This document shows positions 29,827 through 38,479 of a stretch of 64,000 nucleotides of DNA, piece by piece; positions within the stretch are counted from its first letter, which is position 1; every line of letters starts with the position of its first letter. The notes under the pieces are model-generated. The model ran no database searches and was not told the origin of the DNA. It saw only the letters and a program-made list of their open reading frames with translations. Origin of the DNA: Arthrobacter cheniae (GTDB lineage: Bacteria > Actinomycetota > Actinomycetes > Actinomycetales > Micrococcaceae); the NCBI RefSeq assembly GCF_003602275.1, contig NZ_QZVT01000007.1, positions 62,001-126,000 of the forward strand, given 5' to 3'. The translations under genes and the position numbers were made by a program.

Positions 29827-30437
29827 CCCTGGCTACGCCGCATCTCACGGGCAAGGGCAGGATTCGAGTAGTGCTCGCCCTGCTCGAGCTCATCGACGAT
29901 GCGCTCGACGACTGCAGGAGCCTTGTCCTGGCTGAGCTTCAGCCTCGCGTCGAAGCGCGTCACCGTCAGGCGGATCCCCACGGTTCCCCGGGCGACGCGG
30001 CGCGATGCCTCAGGGTCCAGGGTCAGAGAACTGGGCTCCGGCATGACGCGTTCGAAGTGGTCGACCAGCTGCCCCAGCACCAGGAAGTTCTCCTCGTCGG
30101 ACAGGATCTCCGGGGTGCCGTACAGGTGGGCCGTGACGTGGTTCCATGTCGGAATGATCTGGTCGCTGGGATACCAGCCGGGCGAGATGTAGCCGTGCGG
30201 CCCCTGAACGATCAGCAGCACCTCGTGCTCGCCGAGTTCATGCAACCGCTCATCGGGGCGGCCGACGTGGCTGACGATGCTGATGGTGTCATCAGCGGTC
30301 TCTTCGAGTATCACCGGGTAGTGGGACGCCACGAGACCGCTGGCGGGTGAGGACACGATGGTTGCCCACGGATTCTCCCGGATGAGTCGCTTGACCTCAC
30401 CGACGTCGGACAGGACGAAAGAGGGCGTGTGGCGCAT
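29823..30437 (-). CDS. FMN-binding negative transcriptional regulator (PaiB-like)
   Basis: A 204-residue PaiB-type flavin-binding split-barrel protein. Landmarks are SSPASGLVASHYPVIL, SHVGRPDERLHEL, IVQGPHGYISPGWYP and PTWNHVTAHLYG. I chose ATG 30437 (MRHTPSFVL) as the family start; a GTG three codons earlier (30446) is also open. PaiB homologues are linked with polyamine or sporulation control in Bacillus, but many act as flavoproteins of unknown role. It shares an operon with the amidohydrolase that follows. Confidence 0.87.
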   Translation of the reverse strand: MRHTPSFVLSDVGEVKRLIRENPWATIVSSPASGLVASHYPVILEETADDTISIVSHVGRPDERLHELGEHEVLLIVQGPHGYISPGWYPSDQIIPTWNHVTAHLYGTPEILSDEENFLVLGQLVDHFERVMPEPSSLTLDPEASRRVARGTVGIRLTVTRFDARLKLSQDKAPAVVERIVDELEQGEHYSNPALAREMRRSQG

Positions 30438-30487
30438 GCTCGTCACTCTGCCATGAATGCCGGATCAGCTGCGGCATCTGTCCGAGT

Positions 30488-30530
30488 ACGACGGCGAGGC
30501 AGTCACTTATCGTGACTGCCCCGCCGTCGT
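30488..30530 (-). terminator. Strong hairpin after the DUF1524 gene
   Basis: A 19-bp stem (30488-30506 with 30512-30530), one mismatch, and a 5-base loop, located just past the stop of the leftward nuclease gene. No T-run follows on that strand, so it is a hairpin-type terminator candidate typical of high-GC Gram-positive bacteria. Confidence 0.65.
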
Positions 30531-30548
30531 CCGTTGTGGTGCGTGCGG

Positions 30549-31973
30549 CTAGCTATCGCAGCCGATCCCGTCGTTGTCCCGGTCGAACTTCGGCTGGAAG
30601 CCGGGGGTGCCCGCGTAGATCGGAGCAGCGCCGGCCGCGCGGACCGCGTCGCAGTTCGCGTAGTAGGGAGCCGGTGCCGGGGCTGGCGCGACAGGTGCCG
30701 GTGCCACCGGTGCCGGCGCTACGGGCTCGGGCACGACGACGGGAGGTGCCACGGGTTCCGGCACGACCGGAGGGGCGACGGGCACGACGACGGGCGCCTC
30801 GGTCTCCACGGGGGCCGGCGGCGGGGTGACGGACGGCGCCACCTGATTGGTCGGCGCGAGGATGCCGTTGCAGTCCGACAGGATGCGCGCGATGGCGTCG
30901 TGCTCGGCCTGCGTGACCCACAGGACGTAGGTCGCCTTCACCGAGACCTGCCGTGCCACGTACTCGCAGCGGTAGGACGTGTTCGGTGGCAGCCAGGTGG
31001 CGGCGTCGCCGTCGCTCTTCTGCTGGTTCGTGGGTCCATCGGTGGACTGAAGGTTCAGCGGATCGTTCGCGAATGCGACGCGCTGGTCCGGGGTGAGCTG
31101 CTGGGCGCCCTTCTGCCAGGCGTCGGAGAGGGCGACGACGTGATCGATCTGCACCGCGGTGCTGGTCGCCTGCCCACGCAGGAACGCGATCGTGGACGCA
31201 GTGTAGGGATCATTCAGTACACCGGACTGGACCTTACAGGGCACCGAGTTCGTGTACACGATGTCCGTCAGGTCCCGGTTGAGCATGTCATTGCGGGTGT
31301 CGCAGCCGTTGCGGTCGACGTCGGCCCATGCCTGGCCGAACAGGTCGCGATCGTAGCCGGTCTTCGGTGCCCGGCCCTTGATGGGCAGGGTCTCCAGCAG
31401 GGCGAGCGCCGTGGTGTTGGCGGCCGGCTGGTCAGACGGGGCCCGGGGCGTGCCGGTCACGTCGGCAACAGCGTCGGAATCGAGCGGTGCCACGTCGGAG
31501 GCCTTCGGGGTGGGCGAGGGTGTGCGCGTCGGCGAGGGGCTGGGCGACGGTGTGGCCGAGGCTGTCGGGGCGTCCGCCGTCGACGTCGCCTCAGGAGCCG
31601 CCTCCTGCGTCTGCTCGGCCACCGCGGTCGGCACGGAGTCGTCGGCGGGTGCGATGGCTCCGCCGATCAGGAGCGCGACGATGCTCGCGCCGGCAGTGAT
31701 GGCACCCGTCCTGCGGCCGTTCAGTCGCGCCCAGGACGGCCTGCTCGTCACGAACGTGTACAGGCCGGTGAAGAAGGCGAAGATGGCGGCCATGATGATG
31801 GCGCCGCCGACGCCTCCGATGATCGCCCCGAGGATGACCAGGAATATAGCGAGTCCAGCGATGAGGGCGGTGGACGTCCGCACGTGGAAGCCTCCCGGCG
31901 ACGGTTTGCGGGCAGGAGGAGGTGCGGACGGCAGCATGGAACCCCATTTGTGGCAGAAGGGCCGCGAGTACAT
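30549..31973 (-). CDS. Secreted or anchored DUF1524 HNH-type nuclease with Excalibur domain
   Basis: A 474-residue protein. Two adjacent hydrophobic segments near residues 32-60 and 75-100 place it in or across the membrane. A Thr/Ser/Pro-rich spacer follows, then the DUF1524 nuclease core with VQIDHVVALSDAWQKGA and the downstream NLQSTDGPTNQQKSD and C-E-Y motifs. A Pro/Val/Ala-rich repeat (PVAPPVV, PAPVAP units) links to a C-terminal Excalibur calcium-binding motif DRDNDGIGCDS. The start is uncertain: ATG 31973 or ATG 31937. Extracellular DNA degradation is the likely role. Confidence 0.82.
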   Translation of the reverse strand: MYSRPFCHKWGSMLPSAPPPARKPSPGGFHVRTSTALIAGLAIFLVILGAIIGGVGGAIIMAAIFAFFTGLYTFVTSRPSWARLNGRRTGAITAGASIVALLIGGAIAPADDSVPTAVAEQTQEAAPEATSTADAPTASATPSPSPSPTRTPSPTPKASDVAPLDSDAVADVTGTPRAPSDQPAANTTALALLETLPIKGRAPKTGYDRDLFGQAWADVDRNGCDTRNDMLNRDLTDIVYTNSVPCKVQSGVLNDPYTASTIAFLRGQATSTAVQIDHVVALSDAWQKGAQQLTPDQRVAFANDPLNLQSTDGPTNQQKSDGDAATWLPPNTSYRCEYVARQVSVKATYVLWVTQAEHDAIARILSDCNGILAPTNQVAPSVTPPPAPVETEAPVVVPVAPPVVPEPVAPPVVVPEPVAPAPVAPAPVAPAPAPAPYYANCDAVRAAGAAPIYAGTPGFQPKFDRDNDGIGCDS

Positions 31974-32255
31974 CGAGTGATGAACGACCTTTCGAAGTCT
32001 AGGACGACTGTCAAGACACATGATCGGGAGGAGCGCCAGCCCCACCTCACGTATGTGGACGCTCCCCCTCACGACGATCGTTGTCGTCACATCGCTCACG
32101 TACCGTCCCGCCGGCTCGTAGAGAACGGTCCAATGAATGCTTCGCGCAGGGACGGCTCCGTGGCGACCCTCGTGTTCCAGCGCGGCGAGCACTAACTGTG
32201 CAGGCCACACTGATCCTCCTGAAGGAACCTTCGGCGCATCCCATCGCTTAACCCT

Positions 32256-32384
32256 TCAGGAGCACTGCTGCAGGCAGACGAACCAAGCATCGCGAACGTG
32301 AGGGTAGTCGACAGTGAGCGGTATCAGCACAGCAAGCACGGGCGCGAGCACGACGGCGATCAACGCTGCCGCTCCACGCGTCAT
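32256..32384 (-). CDS. 42-residue membrane micro-protein
   Basis: A short frame begins at ATG 32384 with a strong GAGGAG ribosome-binding site at normal distance and ends at TGA 32256. The product has a short basic N-terminus (MTRGAA), one hydrophobic stretch LIAVVLAPVLAVLIPLTV, then a polar tail with two cysteines. Its ribosome-binding site overlaps the start codon of the divergent M15-like gene (ATG 32399). No family is recognised. Supported by the RBS and the membrane profile only. Confidence 0.5.
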   Translation of the reverse strand: MTRGAAALIAVVLAPVLAVLIPLTVDYPHVRDAWFVCLQQCS

Positions 32385-32398
32385 GACGGGTTCTCCTC

Positions 32399-33157
32399 AT
32401 GGCACGTAGCGCCATTGTCGGCCGTCGTCGGCTTTCCGCCGCCATCCTTTCCGTGCTCGTGGTGCTCGTAGTGCTCGCTGCGATCGCGGTGGCCCTGGTC
32501 ACGCTTGCCCCCGCGCTCGTCGGCAGCGGTCCGCTCCTCGATAGCTCCGACTGCACGGTGGACACGCCGGACGGCCGAGTCGGGTTGACGCACGAGCAAG
32601 CACAGCAGGCGACGACGGCGGTAGCACTGCAATCCCGAGGCATCGACACCCCAGCGCCAACAGACCTCGCGGATGGTGTCCTGGAGGCCCTGGCCAGTGG
32701 ACCCGCGGATGATGCCGGACCGGTCCTCAGCTGCAGGGGTTCGGTGGACGAAGGACTTCGGGTGGAGGAGCTGACGCCGTCGGGTCTGACGCCGCGGGCC
32801 GATGGAGTTCGGACCGCGATGGCCGAGGTGTTCGGCGAGCAGAGCCTCGGCGGGTTCGAGCCAGGCGGCGTGGGCTCCGGGCACGGCGGCGAGTCGACCC
32901 ATTACGACGGGCGGGCCATTGACGTCTTCTTCCGGCCGGTCACCGAGGAGAACCGGCGTCAGGGTTGGGTGCTGTCGCACTGGCTGGTCGCGCATGCTGC
33001 GGACCTCGACATCCAGTACGTCATCTTCGACGACCAGTTCTGGAGCGCACGCCTGGCCCGGGGCGGGTGGCACCCCTACGACGCACCCGCACCGGCGAAC
33101 GAGATCCTGCGACACCTCGACCACGTGCACGTGGACGTCCTGGCGGGCCGTTCTTGA
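32399..33157 (+). CDS. Membrane-anchored M15-like (D-Ala-D-Ala carboxypeptidase-type) protein
   Basis: A 252-residue protein with a basic N-terminus and one membrane helix (about 12-38), so the rest lies outside the cell. The C-terminal 110 residues carry the M15/LAS metallopeptidase pattern: GHGGESTHYDGRAIDVFF (His and Asp ligands) and the closing HLDHVHVDV (metal His). The gap between the two motifs fits the family. It probably cleaves or binds peptidoglycan peptides. No SD sequence is visible before ATG 32399, so the mRNA may be leaderless; a divergent micro-ORF starts 15 bp away. Confidence 0.72.
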   Translation: MARSAIVGRRRLSAAILSVLVVLVVLAAIAVALVTLAPALVGSGPLLDSSDCTVDTPDGRVGLTHEQAQQATTAVALQSRGIDTPAPTDLADGVLEALASGPADDAGPVLSCRGSVDEGLRVEELTPSGLTPRADGVRTAMAEVFGEQSLGGFEPGGVGSGHGGESTHYDGRAIDVFFRPVTEENRRQGWVLSHWLVAHAADLDIQYVIFDDQFWSARLARGGWHPYDAPAPANEILRHLDHVHVDVLAGRS

Positions 33158-33241
33158 GGATAAGCGGTCAGATGATCTCGAGCAGTTACTTCACCGCGCA
33201 ACACCGCTAGGAAAGCTGCTACCAACTGGTTAGATGAGGGA

Positions 33242-34525
33242 ATGGACCAGCCAACTCAGGATCTCGGGCTCTTCGTTTCCGGCAACGAGGTTGCCGTCGT
33301 CGGAGAAACAGACGTCGTTCAGAGATTCATGAACGAACTAGCCGTTCGCCCAGAGTTGGGGCAAAAGGCAAAGCGCCCAACCATCGAAGCTGTTGCTGCC
33401 GCAACCGGATTAAGCACTTTGGCTGGCTCCTCCCTTGGTGGGACTACTTTCACCATGACGGCCGATTCAGCAGAGCTGCTGAAGAAGTACAGCCAGTTCA
33501 ACCCGGATGGCCCCGTAGCGGGCATCATTCGAGGAGCGAAGGGACGCATTGCGTCCACGGCAAAGTTCGAGCCCGCGCAGATGAATCCCATGGTGGTTTC
33601 GAATGTCGCAGCCTTGAGCGCCGCAGCGGCGCTCAAGGCCGCTCTGGCGGATTTGGAGCAACTGGTTGAAGCGATGGACATCAAGCTGGACAGGCTTCTA
33701 TCTGACAATCGAGCGCAAGCCCTGGGCAATGTGCAGGGCGTCACGCTGGTTCTAGAGAAGGCTTACGCCCTCTACCAGGAAACGAACCGAATCAGCGAGA
33801 CCACATGGGCGCAGGTATCGACTCACAGCACCGTTTTGGGGCAATCAACGTCGTATGCGCTCAACCAACTCGACGCAATTGCTGATTCCCTCTCCAAGGG
33901 GAGTACGGCCGAGAGGTCGGATGCCATAACCCTCGCGAGCGGCACAGAGCTTCAGACTTGGCTGGTCCTTCTCGCTGCTTGTCAGGCCAACCAGGAGAGG
34001 TTTGACGCACTCGAGATTGCACACGTGACAAAATCCGAGCCTGAGGAGGTGAGTGCTCACATGCAAGCTATTAGTGCAGCTGCCGAACGGCGTCGCACTC
34101 TTACTGCCTTGCGTCTGCAACGGCTCAATGACGCAGTCAGCGCAACTGCAGACATCCACGATCTGGCACGCGTCATCACCCCGTTGAGGGCACGATCAAC
34201 ATTGAATGCTGCCGAGTCGATCCAATCAGTCGTCGCTACGTTCGCTGGCATATATGGACTCGAAGGCCTCGTCTACGGTGCCGTGGAACGCGAGAGCTGG
34301 CGGAAGTCCCTGACAGATCTGACCGCGCAGACTCGACAGCTGGTTGGTTCAGCGGCAAGCTCTGTACCTGGGGCTGTAGGCAAGGCGAAACCCCAGGTAC
34401 AGAAGCTGCGAGACATTGAACTCTCACGTCCGAAGTGGACAAAGCGGACGAAGGACAAAAAGCCGAAAGAACTCGATGCGCCCGAAGAACAGCAGGCAAT
34501 CAACCCGCTGCGAGATACGCCCTAA
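33242..34525 (+). CDS. Unrecognised 427-residue protein at the start of an accessory region
   Basis: The protein is soluble in character. Residues 120-165 contain a long helical Ala-rich stretch (NVAALSAAAALKAALADLEQLVEAMDIKLDRLL pattern) with coiled-coil potential. A second helical block lies at 265-300 and the C-terminus is very basic (KRTKDKKPKE). No catalytic motif is evident. Codon use is visibly less GC-biased than that of the chromosomal genes to the left. Its 3' end overlaps the convergent restriction-type gene by 26 bp. I do not recognise the family. Confidence 0.7.
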   Translation: MDQPTQDLGLFVSGNEVAVVGETDVVQRFMNELAVRPELGQKAKRPTIEAVAAATGLSTLAGSSLGGTTFTMTADSAELLKKYSQFNPDGPVAGIIRGAKGRIASTAKFEPAQMNPMVVSNVAALSAAAALKAALADLEQLVEAMDIKLDRLLSDNRAQALGNVQGVTLVLEKAYALYQETNRISETTWAQVSTHSTVLGQSTSYALNQLDAIADSLSKGSTAERSDAITLASGTELQTWLVLLAACQANQERFDALEIAHVTKSEPEEVSAHMQAISAAAERRRTLTALRLQRLNDAVSATADIHDLARVITPLRARSTLNAAESIQSVVATFAGIYGLEGLVYGAVERESWRKSLTDLTAQTRQLVGSAASSVPGAVGKAKPQVQKLRDIELSRPKWTKRTKDKKPKELDAPEEQQAINPLRDTP

Positions 34526-35630
34526 CGCTGGAACGGAGCATATCTGCGTGATCGTAGATCTCATCGAGCGAGCTGATAGGGATGCGTTGCTCGACTTTCT
34601 GCTCGTCGAAGACGCCCAGGTACTTCTGCACCCTGTTGAAGTGCAATCGGGCAATCGGCTTCCGGTTGTTGTCATCGAGTAGTACTGCGAAGTAGGACTT
34701 CGCGTCGCGGTGGATCACGCGTGGGGGCTTGACCTCGTTGCAGACGATCGCTCGGACTATCTGAAACCCTTCCATCTCCTCCAGCGTCGTCTCAACCCCT
34801 GTTTCAGCTAGGTCATCTTCCACAGCCTGTGCACTCGTGACGGTTGCGGCGATCACCGAGTCGCTGGCCATCGGGAAGTTGGGGGCGCCAAGAGCCGCCT
34901 TGAGTCGTTCATTCACTTGCTCGTTGAGGAACTGCTTTGTCGCTTTGGTCACAAGCGGAGTGAACTGCTCCCGTACCTTTTGCGTGTATGCGCCGCTGTC
35001 ATACACCCGCATGGTGAGGGCTTTGATCCACTCGGCGTCCGGCTCCTTGAACTGCGATGCCAACGTCCGCTTGATCTGACCGATGTACTTCAACTCGCCT
35101 GCTGCATTGATGATCGAGTCGAGATCAAAGACGTCCTTCGTAAGCTTCATCAGCTCGGGTATCAGTGTCTCGTCGATGTCGTTGAGGTCCAGCACCAGGA
35201 AGGGCTTGGCATCCATGCGGTTCGGCGCGTCCAGATCTGTGAAGAACTCGTACACTTCACCGTTCGTGAGAATGGCGATCCGCGCATTGGTGACGGCAAA
35301 GTATCGATACAGCTGGGACGCGTGCTCGATCTTCAGCGGTTCCTTCGACTTCTTGCACTCGATGAGGATCTGCACAGTGCCGCCGTGCATGATCGCGTAG
35401 TCAATTTTTTCCCCCTTCTTCACACCAACATCGGCGGTGAACTCGGGCACCACCTCTAGCGGATTGAAGACGTCATACCCGAGGATGGTCGAGATGAACG
35501 GCATGATGAAGGCATTCTTCGTTGCTTCTTCAGTTTCTATCTGAGACCTCTGCTGCCGCACCTTCGCCGCCAGCGCTGTCAATCGTTCTGCAAATTCCAC
35601 AAATCCCCCTGCGTTGAATGGTTGCTTCAC
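34500..35630 (-). CDS. Stand-alone HsdR N-terminal-type (HSDR_N_2) nuclease
   Basis: A 376-residue protein whose first 180 residues match the N-terminal nuclease domain of type I restriction R subunits. The PD-(D/E)xK site is KGEKIDYAIMHGG...ILIECKK, and EEATKNAFIMPFISTILGYDVFNP is the family opening. A helical mid-region and a C-terminal beta-rich domain (about 270-370) follow. There is no helicase part and no hsdM/hsdS nearby, so it is not a complete type I system. It ends tail-to-tail with the unknown gene, overlapping by 26 bp. It may be a solitary defence or housekeeping nuclease. Confidence 0.82.
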   Translation of the reverse strand: MKQPFNAGGFVEFAERLTALAAKVRQQRSQIETEEATKNAFIMPFISTILGYDVFNPLEVVPEFTADVGVKKGEKIDYAIMHGGTVQILIECKKSKEPLKIEHASQLYRYFAVTNARIAILTNGEVYEFFTDLDAPNRMDAKPFLVLDLNDIDETLIPELMKLTKDVFDLDSIINAAGELKYIGQIKRTLASQFKEPDAEWIKALTMRVYDSGAYTQKVREQFTPLVTKATKQFLNEQVNERLKAALGAPNFPMASDSVIAATVTSAQAVEDDLAETGVETTLEEMEGFQIVRAIVCNEVKPPRVIHRDAKSYFAVLLDDNNRKPIARLHFNRVQKYLGVFDEQKVEQRIPISSLDEIYDHADMLRSSVRAYLAAG

Positions 35631-35794
35631 CCTAATACTGCTCGGGGACCTTCTGCTTCAATTGACGTGTGAGGCACGCAACGGCGAACCCACACCCGAC
35701 TGGGATCGGCCGGTTTCGAGTGCTAACGATCAGAACGCGGTGTAGTAGGTCTTCCGATGCGTGTCACCTTCGGTTCGTCCACCCGGACCGCCCG

Positions 35795-36349
35795 TCAGTG
35801 CCGGCCATCCCCTGAAGAGGGCCCCGCAGCACCGACACTCCCTGATGAAATCTGCCGCTTGATCTGCTCCAGCTCCTCCTTGAGCGAATCGACAGTCGCG
35901 CGGTACTTCCTGAAGTCCGCCTTCCGGCGCTGCGCGGTATGGAAGCTAAGACCAGCGGCAAGAATGACCAGCGGGAATGACACCAGCAATGCCCATCCAG
36001 AAGTGGCAAGGAAGTCCAACGCGATGGGAAGTGCCTGTTGGAATGAGCGGAAGTCATTCACCCCTCCTACTACTCCTTCCAAAGCGGAGTCGAGTGGCAC
36101 CAGGAACTCCCCCACAAGGGGTGTTTCGGAGAGCGACGGAGCGCTCAGCGGTGCCTCTCCATCCGGGGACCACCGCGAATCGCTGAAGTTACTCAAAACG
36201 TAGATCCCGGCCGCTGCGTTGAACGCGGCGAAGAGCAGAACCGCACCAAGCACGATCCAGTGCAGACTGCGCGGACGCCACAACCCGAACACCAACGCGA
36301 TGACGGCGGCTGCAATCCATGGGAAGGCGCGAAGCACGTCGGGGCTCAT
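35795..36349 (-). CDS. Membrane protein, left copy of a duplicated gene
   Basis: A protein of about 184 residues with four hydrophobic segments: two at the N-terminus, one near residue 90-110, one near 125-145. A coiled-coil-like cytoplasmic tail (TVDSLKEELEQIKRQI) follows. It is a clear paralogue of the gene at 38480-39055: the stretch SETPLVGEFLVPLDSALEGVVGGVNDF is almost identical. The start is uncertain; ATG 36349 precedes the first helix, while an open frame reaches 36448. The helix pairs plus coiled-coil tail recall small structural or channel-like proteins; function unknown. Confidence 0.7.
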   Translation of the reverse strand: MSPDVLRAFPWIAAAVIALVFGLWRPRSLHWIVLGAVLLFAAFNAAAGIYVLSNFSDSRWSPDGEAPLSAPSLSETPLVGEFLVPLDSALEGVVGGVNDFRSFQQALPIALDFLATSGWALLVSFPLVILAAGLSFHTAQRRKADFRKYRATVDSLKEELEQIKRQISSGSVGAAGPSSGDGRH

Positions 36350-36571
36350 GCTGCCCAGTAGATCCAAGGAGTACCCCCATAGAGATGAATTGAATGCGTG
36401 CCACCAGCCCGAGCTTCGACACATCGCCGTAAGGCTATATCTCCTCATTGGTTGGGCTGGTCAGCGACACCGTGGCCCAGTGGTTGGTCATGGCGTGGAC
36501 GGGCTCGACAGCCGCTCGGATACTCGTCATCGGGGATCGACATGATTCGTCGGAGGACCCGTGCAGCAGAA

Positions 36572-36603
36572 GCGGGCCGACCACCCGACGGCGACCGGCC
36601 CGC
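36572..36603 (-). terminator. Relic of the dhaK-operon terminator (left copy)
   Basis: An 8-bp stem GCGGGCCG (36572-36579) / CGGCCCGC (36596-36603) corresponds in sequence and place to the terminator behind the intact dhaK gene at 39196-39233. It is part of the duplicated segment. Confidence 0.5.
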
Positions 36604-36623
36604 CGTCGTGCACTGTGCTTCTG

Positions 36624-36665
36624 AAATGTACGGATCGACATCTCCGCGGGATCCATGAGCAGCGA
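36624..36665 (-). pseudogene. Remnant of the 3' end of dhaK
   Basis: On the minus strand 14 codons read SLLMDPAEMSIRTF, matching the last residues of the intact DhaK at 39249 (SLLMDPAEIPIRVF). The flanking DNA is also related, including the hairpin after the gene. No other dhaK sequence is left here. The remnant lies directly upstream of the left copy of the membrane-protein gene, exactly as the intact dhaK lies upstream of the right copy. Confidence 0.75.
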
Positions 36666-36757
36666 GCGCTGCCCAACCATTGTAAGGAGTGGGGGCGAAG
36701 CCTATGCTTCAGCCGGGGAAGGTCTTGGTCTCGACCAATTCCATAAGGGGCAATCCC

Positions 36758-37483
36758 ATGACTGACTTCTTCACCATGAGGTCCGGCGAGACCGCAGCTC
36801 CTGTGCCGCCCGGGCCGGTCCTGTGCACCGGGACGGGGAGCATGCGGCGAGTTCACCGCTTCTTCCTGTGGGCGTATGACGAAGCACCCGATCTTGTGAA
36901 GTCGGTCGAGCCCGGTGACACCGCCCGCGCCGCCTACGTCGGCGAGGTACTGGGGAACTTCGACAAGGTGCTCCATGCGCATCATGAGGGCGAGGATCTC
37001 CTCATGTACCCGCTGCTGGCGAAAAGAGCGCCCGCGTGCGCGCTGCATGTGGAGCAGATGCTCGAGCACCACAGGCAGGTCACACAACGGCTCGAGAGCA
37101 TCGAGCCCGTTCGCCTGCGCTGGATGGAGACAGCCGATGCGAGCGTAAGGGCGGACCTCGCTGATCGCTACGAGGACCTATCGACCGTCCTCCAAGTACA
37201 CCTGCGCCGTGAGGTCACCGAGGTGATGCCCGTTGTCGACAGGGTCCTCACCGAGAAGGAAGGGAAGGCAATTGGAGAGCACGGCGTGAAGACATTCGAC
37301 AAGAAGTTCCTGGTCGGATACCTCGGGATGGTGCTGGCCACGAATCCGCCCGGCGAGCGCGAGGAGTTCTTCAAAGAAGTTCCACCGCCGGTTCGCCTCG
37401 CCTACCGTCTCGTAGGGCGCAGGCTCTATCGGAAGCAATACGCCACGCTCTTCCCGGGACGCGTCATTCCCGACACGCTGTGA
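36758..37483 (+). CDS. Hemerythrin HHE-domain protein
   Basis: A 241-residue protein with a four-helix hemerythrin-like domain. Metal-ligand candidates appear in MRRVHRFFLWAYDE, VLHAHHEGEDLLMYPLL, CALHVEQMLEHHRQV and LQVHLRREVTEVMPVVD, which together supply the usual His/Glu set for a di-iron site. Such proteins sense or bind oxygen, NO or iron. ATG 36758 is preceded by AAGGGG. A C-terminal basic extension of 60 residues is not part of the core fold. It sits between the two copies of the duplicated segment with a phosphoribosyltransferase gene downstream. Confidence 0.85.
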   Translation: MTDFFTMRSGETAAPVPPGPVLCTGTGSMRRVHRFFLWAYDEAPDLVKSVEPGDTARAAYVGEVLGNFDKVLHAHHEGEDLLMYPLLAKRAPACALHVEQMLEHHRQVTQRLESIEPVRLRWMETADASVRADLADRYEDLSTVLQVHLRREVTEVMPVVDRVLTEKEGKAIGEHGVKTFDKKFLVGYLGMVLATNPPGEREEFFKEVPPPVRLAYRLVGRRLYRKQYATLFPGRVIPDTL

Positions 37484-37733
37484 ACCACTTTGACGGGGAC
37501 TCCCGTACTGCGGGAAGCGGAGCAGCGACTCTCCGGCTGCCTGGACCAAGCTCCACCATAGACAGCCGGCCCTTCGGACACACGGGGGACGAAAGCCTCT
37601 GAACGGCAGCGTTGGGCCCGGCTGGCAATCGAACCCTTCGCAGGAGCGATCGAGCCGTCATCACCCAGGACAAGGTCGCCGCTCTCCATGTGCAGACGCC
37701 GGATAAAAGCACCAACCACCCGAGGAGAACAGC

Positions 37734-38408
37734 GTGCCGAGCAAAGAGTCCAGAACTTTCGTGGACAGGACCGACGCCGGACGGCAGTTGGGGCAAAGGC
37801 TGGCAGGGCTACGGGGTCAGGACGTCGTAGTGCTCGGTCTGCCCCGTGGCGGTGTTCCGGTTGCCTTCGAGGTGGCGAATGCCCTTGGTGCGCCATTGGA
37901 TGTGATCGTGGTGCGGAAGCTGGGGGTTCCGTTCCGGCCAGAGGTTGCCATGGGCGCCATTGGGGAGGGCGGCACCCGGGTCCTCGATGCGCACGTCCTC
38001 TCGCAGGCTCATGTCACGGAGGAGGACCTGCAAGCGCTCGAGACTAAAGAACGCCAGCTCCTGGAGGAGCGCCGGACCCGGTACCGGCAGAGAAGGATCC
38101 GGACAGATGTCCACGGGCGAATCGTCGTCGTCGTCGACGACGGCATGGCCACGGGCTCCACTGCGCGGGTGGCGTGCCAGGTGGCCAAGCAACTCGGCGC
38201 GGCACGGGTGATCGTGGCAATACCAGTCGCGCCGGCATCGACTGTGGCCTCGTTCACGGAGGCGGACGAGATCGTGAGCCTGGTTTCACCGCGGAGATTC
38301 GAGGCAGTGGGCTGCTACTACAACGACTTCTCAGCCACCGACGACGACGAAGTGGTCACGCTGCTCGACGCCGCGGCCCGCTCACGGGGTGGTCCCGACG
38401 GTGGTTGA
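37734..38408 (+). CDS. Phosphoribosyltransferase family protein
   Basis: A 224-residue type I PRTase. The PRPP-binding loop is VVVVDDGMATGSTARVA; the flexible hood and N-terminal LPRGGVPVAFEVANALGAPLDVIVVRKLG are those of the stand-alone group often annotated as putative phosphoribosyltransferase with uncertain substrate. GTG 37734 has GAGGAG upstream. It follows the hemerythrin gene with 250 bp between, so it likely has its own promoter. Confidence 0.87.
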   Translation: MPSKESRTFVDRTDAGRQLGQRLAGLRGQDVVVLGLPRGGVPVAFEVANALGAPLDVIVVRKLGVPFRPEVAMGAIGEGGTRVLDAHVLSQAHVTEEDLQALETKERQLLEERRTRYRQRRIRTDVHGRIVVVVDDGMATGSTARVACQVAKQLGAARVIVAIPVAPASTVASFTEADEIVSLVSPRRFEAVGCYYNDFSATDDDEVVTLLDAAARSRGGPDGG

Positions 38409-38479
38409 CTTGGTCCGCGCCAAGGGCCGTAGCAGGCCGAAGCCACCGGCATCCGGGCCGGCCTAACACGGCATCAGGC

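Noticed and set aside
34500-35630. Complete type I restriction system
   Set aside because: Only the HsdR N-terminal domain is present; no helicase part, methylase or specificity gene lies nearby.
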